Positions 5,060-5,561 of a stretch of DNA of 5,561 bases are shown piece after piece. Position numbers and translations under genes: made by a program. The first letter of the stretch is position 1; every line of letters begins with the position of its first letter. Origin of the DNA: Caryophanales bacterium UBA5732 (GTDB taxonomy: Bacteria; Bacillota_I; Bacilli_A; Izemoplasmatales; Hujiaoplasmataceae); the NCBI GenBank assembly GCA_002419445.1, contig DIGC01000083.1, forward strand, positions 1 to 5,561. The letters are read 5' to 3'. Below the pieces are notes generated by a model that worked only from the letters and a program-made list of their open reading frames with translations, had not been told where the DNA came from and did not search any database.

Positions 5060-5085
5060 AACATAAAAATGGTCATTTTTATGTT
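5060..5085. repeat. Perfect 12-bp inverted repeat with two-base spacer
   Basis: The arms AACATAAAAATG (5060-5071) and CATTTTTATGTT (5074-5085) are exact reverse complements separated by GT. It is too A/T-rich for a typical terminator and has no T run. It might be a protein site, a cruciform, or the end of a lost element. Confidence 0.6.
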
Positions 5086-5257
5086 TACACACACAATTAC
5101 TAAAAAACCATAGAAACATATTTCAGATTATATTTTATCAGATATGAGTTTGATTTTCCCTAGCTGCATTGTGTTGAGTAACCTATTTTCATACATTTTC
5201 AAATCGCTATTGACAACCATATTAACTCTGGACAAGTTTAAAACAATCATGGTATGT

Positions 5258-5282
5258 CAAAATGCCTTTTTAGTACATTTTG
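5258..5282 (-). terminator. Possible weak terminator after the EAL gene
   Basis: One base past the TAA at 5284-5286, the minus strand has CAAAATG (5282-5276) and CATTTTG (5264-5258) around an 11-base loop. There is no T run after the stem, so termination here is doubtful. Confidence 0.2.
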
Positions 5283-5283
5283 T

Positions 5284-5561
5284 TTACTTATTTTGATTTG
5301 CTTTATCCAATAACAACTCTATATCACACGGTTTTAATGGTTTATAATAGAAATACCCTTGGACATTATCAACTTTGATATTTTTCAACAAAGAAATTTG
5401 AGAATCCGTTTCAATTCCTTCAGCTAATACCTTAAATCCCATAGTTTGACAGAGGTTGACAATAGTTGCATAGACATTAATATTATCTTTGGTTAAAAAT
5501 TTATCAGCAACTTCCTTGCCAATCTTAACAAGATCAACTTCAAAATTTGTTAAGTAGTTTA
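5284..5561 (-). CDS. EAL-domain protein (cyclic-di-GMP phosphodiesterase type), C-terminal 91 residues
   Basis: The frame enters from the right edge and ends with TAA at 5284-5286. The visible part is the last third of an EAL domain: VDLVKIGKEVADK (8-20), YATIVNLCQTMGFKVLAEGIET (30-51) and VQGYFYYKPL (66-75), then a short tail of about 16 residues. EAL enzymes open cyclic-di-GMP to pGpG. The catalytic Lys (12), the Glu pair in EGIET (47 and 50) and the Gln of QGY (67) are present. The usual KID is KIG here (Gly14), so a normally conserved Asp is missing and activity may be lost or altered. The ExL motif, the DDFG loop and any sensor or GGDEF domain lie outside the window, so catalysis cannot be judged. 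It is apparently not co-transcribed with the padR operon. Confidence 0.85.
   Translation of the reverse strand, partial: NYLTNFEVDLVKIGKEVADKFLTKDNINVYATIVNLCQTMGFKVLAEGIETDSQISLLKNIKVDNVQGYFYYKPLKPCDIELLLDKANQNK

Larger units (their letters stand above)
4675..5283. other. Intergenic region without a recognisable gene (about 600 bp)
   Basis: No credible gene is seen on either strand; frames are short and broken. It holds the TAAGGT/ACCTTA inverted repeat near 4751-4770, copy B of the 91-bp repeat (4902-4992), and three clear hairpins (4908-4940, 5000-5017, 5060-5085). The short inverted repeat 5258-5282 follows the EAL gene. A minus-strand reading of about 4790-5080 gives fragments with a protein-like look but several stops, so a long-decayed mobile element is possible. 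Confidence 0.5.

Noticed and set aside
4790..5080. Decayed transposase gene on the minus strand
   Set aside because: Some stretches look protein-like, but there are several stops in every frame and no transposase motif that I can name.
5210..5244. Plus-strand TTGACA as a promoter
   Set aside because: No -10 box at 16-18 bp (the nearest is TAAAAC at 23 bp) and no plus-strand gene follows.
1..5561. CRISPR array, tRNA or rRNA genes
   Set aside because: No regularly spaced short repeats and no cloverleaf or rRNA-like segments were seen on either strand.

Overview
The window is AT-rich (roughly one third G+C by eye), and every recognisable gene is on the minus strand. Shine-Dalgarno sequences are strong (AGGAGG, AGGAGA), two starts use ATGA overlaps, one gene starts with TTG, and TGA is used as a stop (3143-3145 and 4244-4246) while TGG codes for tryptophan. 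This fits a low-G+C Gram-positive-type bacterium (Bacillota, or a standard-code relative such as an acholeplasma) and argues against a code-4 mycoplasma. I cannot name the species.

Layout, read in the direction of transcription (right to left). (1) 5284-5561: the C-terminal end of an EAL-domain (cyclic-di-GMP phosphodiesterase type) protein, cut by the window edge. (2) 4675-5283: about 600 bases with no gene, holding hairpins and copy B of a degenerate 91-bp repeat. (3) 4646-4674: a good sigma-A-type promoter with palindromes around the -10 and start site, leading into a four-gene operon. The genes are a PadR-family regulator (4244-4612), a ferric-reductase-like/MsrQ-like heme membrane protein (3624-4247), and two half-size YraQ/PF03773-type permeases (3143-3622 and 2559-3146). 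All four are packed with overlaps or a one-base gap. (4) After 126 bases come two class I SAM-dependent methyltransferases (1827-2432 and 1196-1813), translationally coupled. The first appears to be cut short by an in-frame TAG. (5) 798-1195: a non-coding stretch with a weak terminator, a 16-bp palindrome and copy A of the 91-bp repeat. (6) 1-797: the N-terminal 265 residues of an SLC13/ArsB/NhaD-type ion permease, cut by the left edge.

How the genes may work together (inference): the PadR protein probably represses its own promoter and so controls a membrane module made of a b-heme protein without flavin domain and a two-subunit permease. The two permease halves resemble each other, so they probably form a heterodimer equivalent to one full-length duplicated permease. 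The substrate is unknown. Neither half contains cysteine, so the sequence does not support an ArsP-like arsenical exporter. The methyltransferase pair has its own leader and a possible weak promoter; a functional tie to the permease module is only suggested by proximity.

The most interesting points are the heme-protein plus split-permease cassette with one expected heme ligand replaced by glutamine, the amber codon that separates the first methyltransferase from its apparent last strand, and the paired 91-bp repeats ending in terminator-like hairpins.
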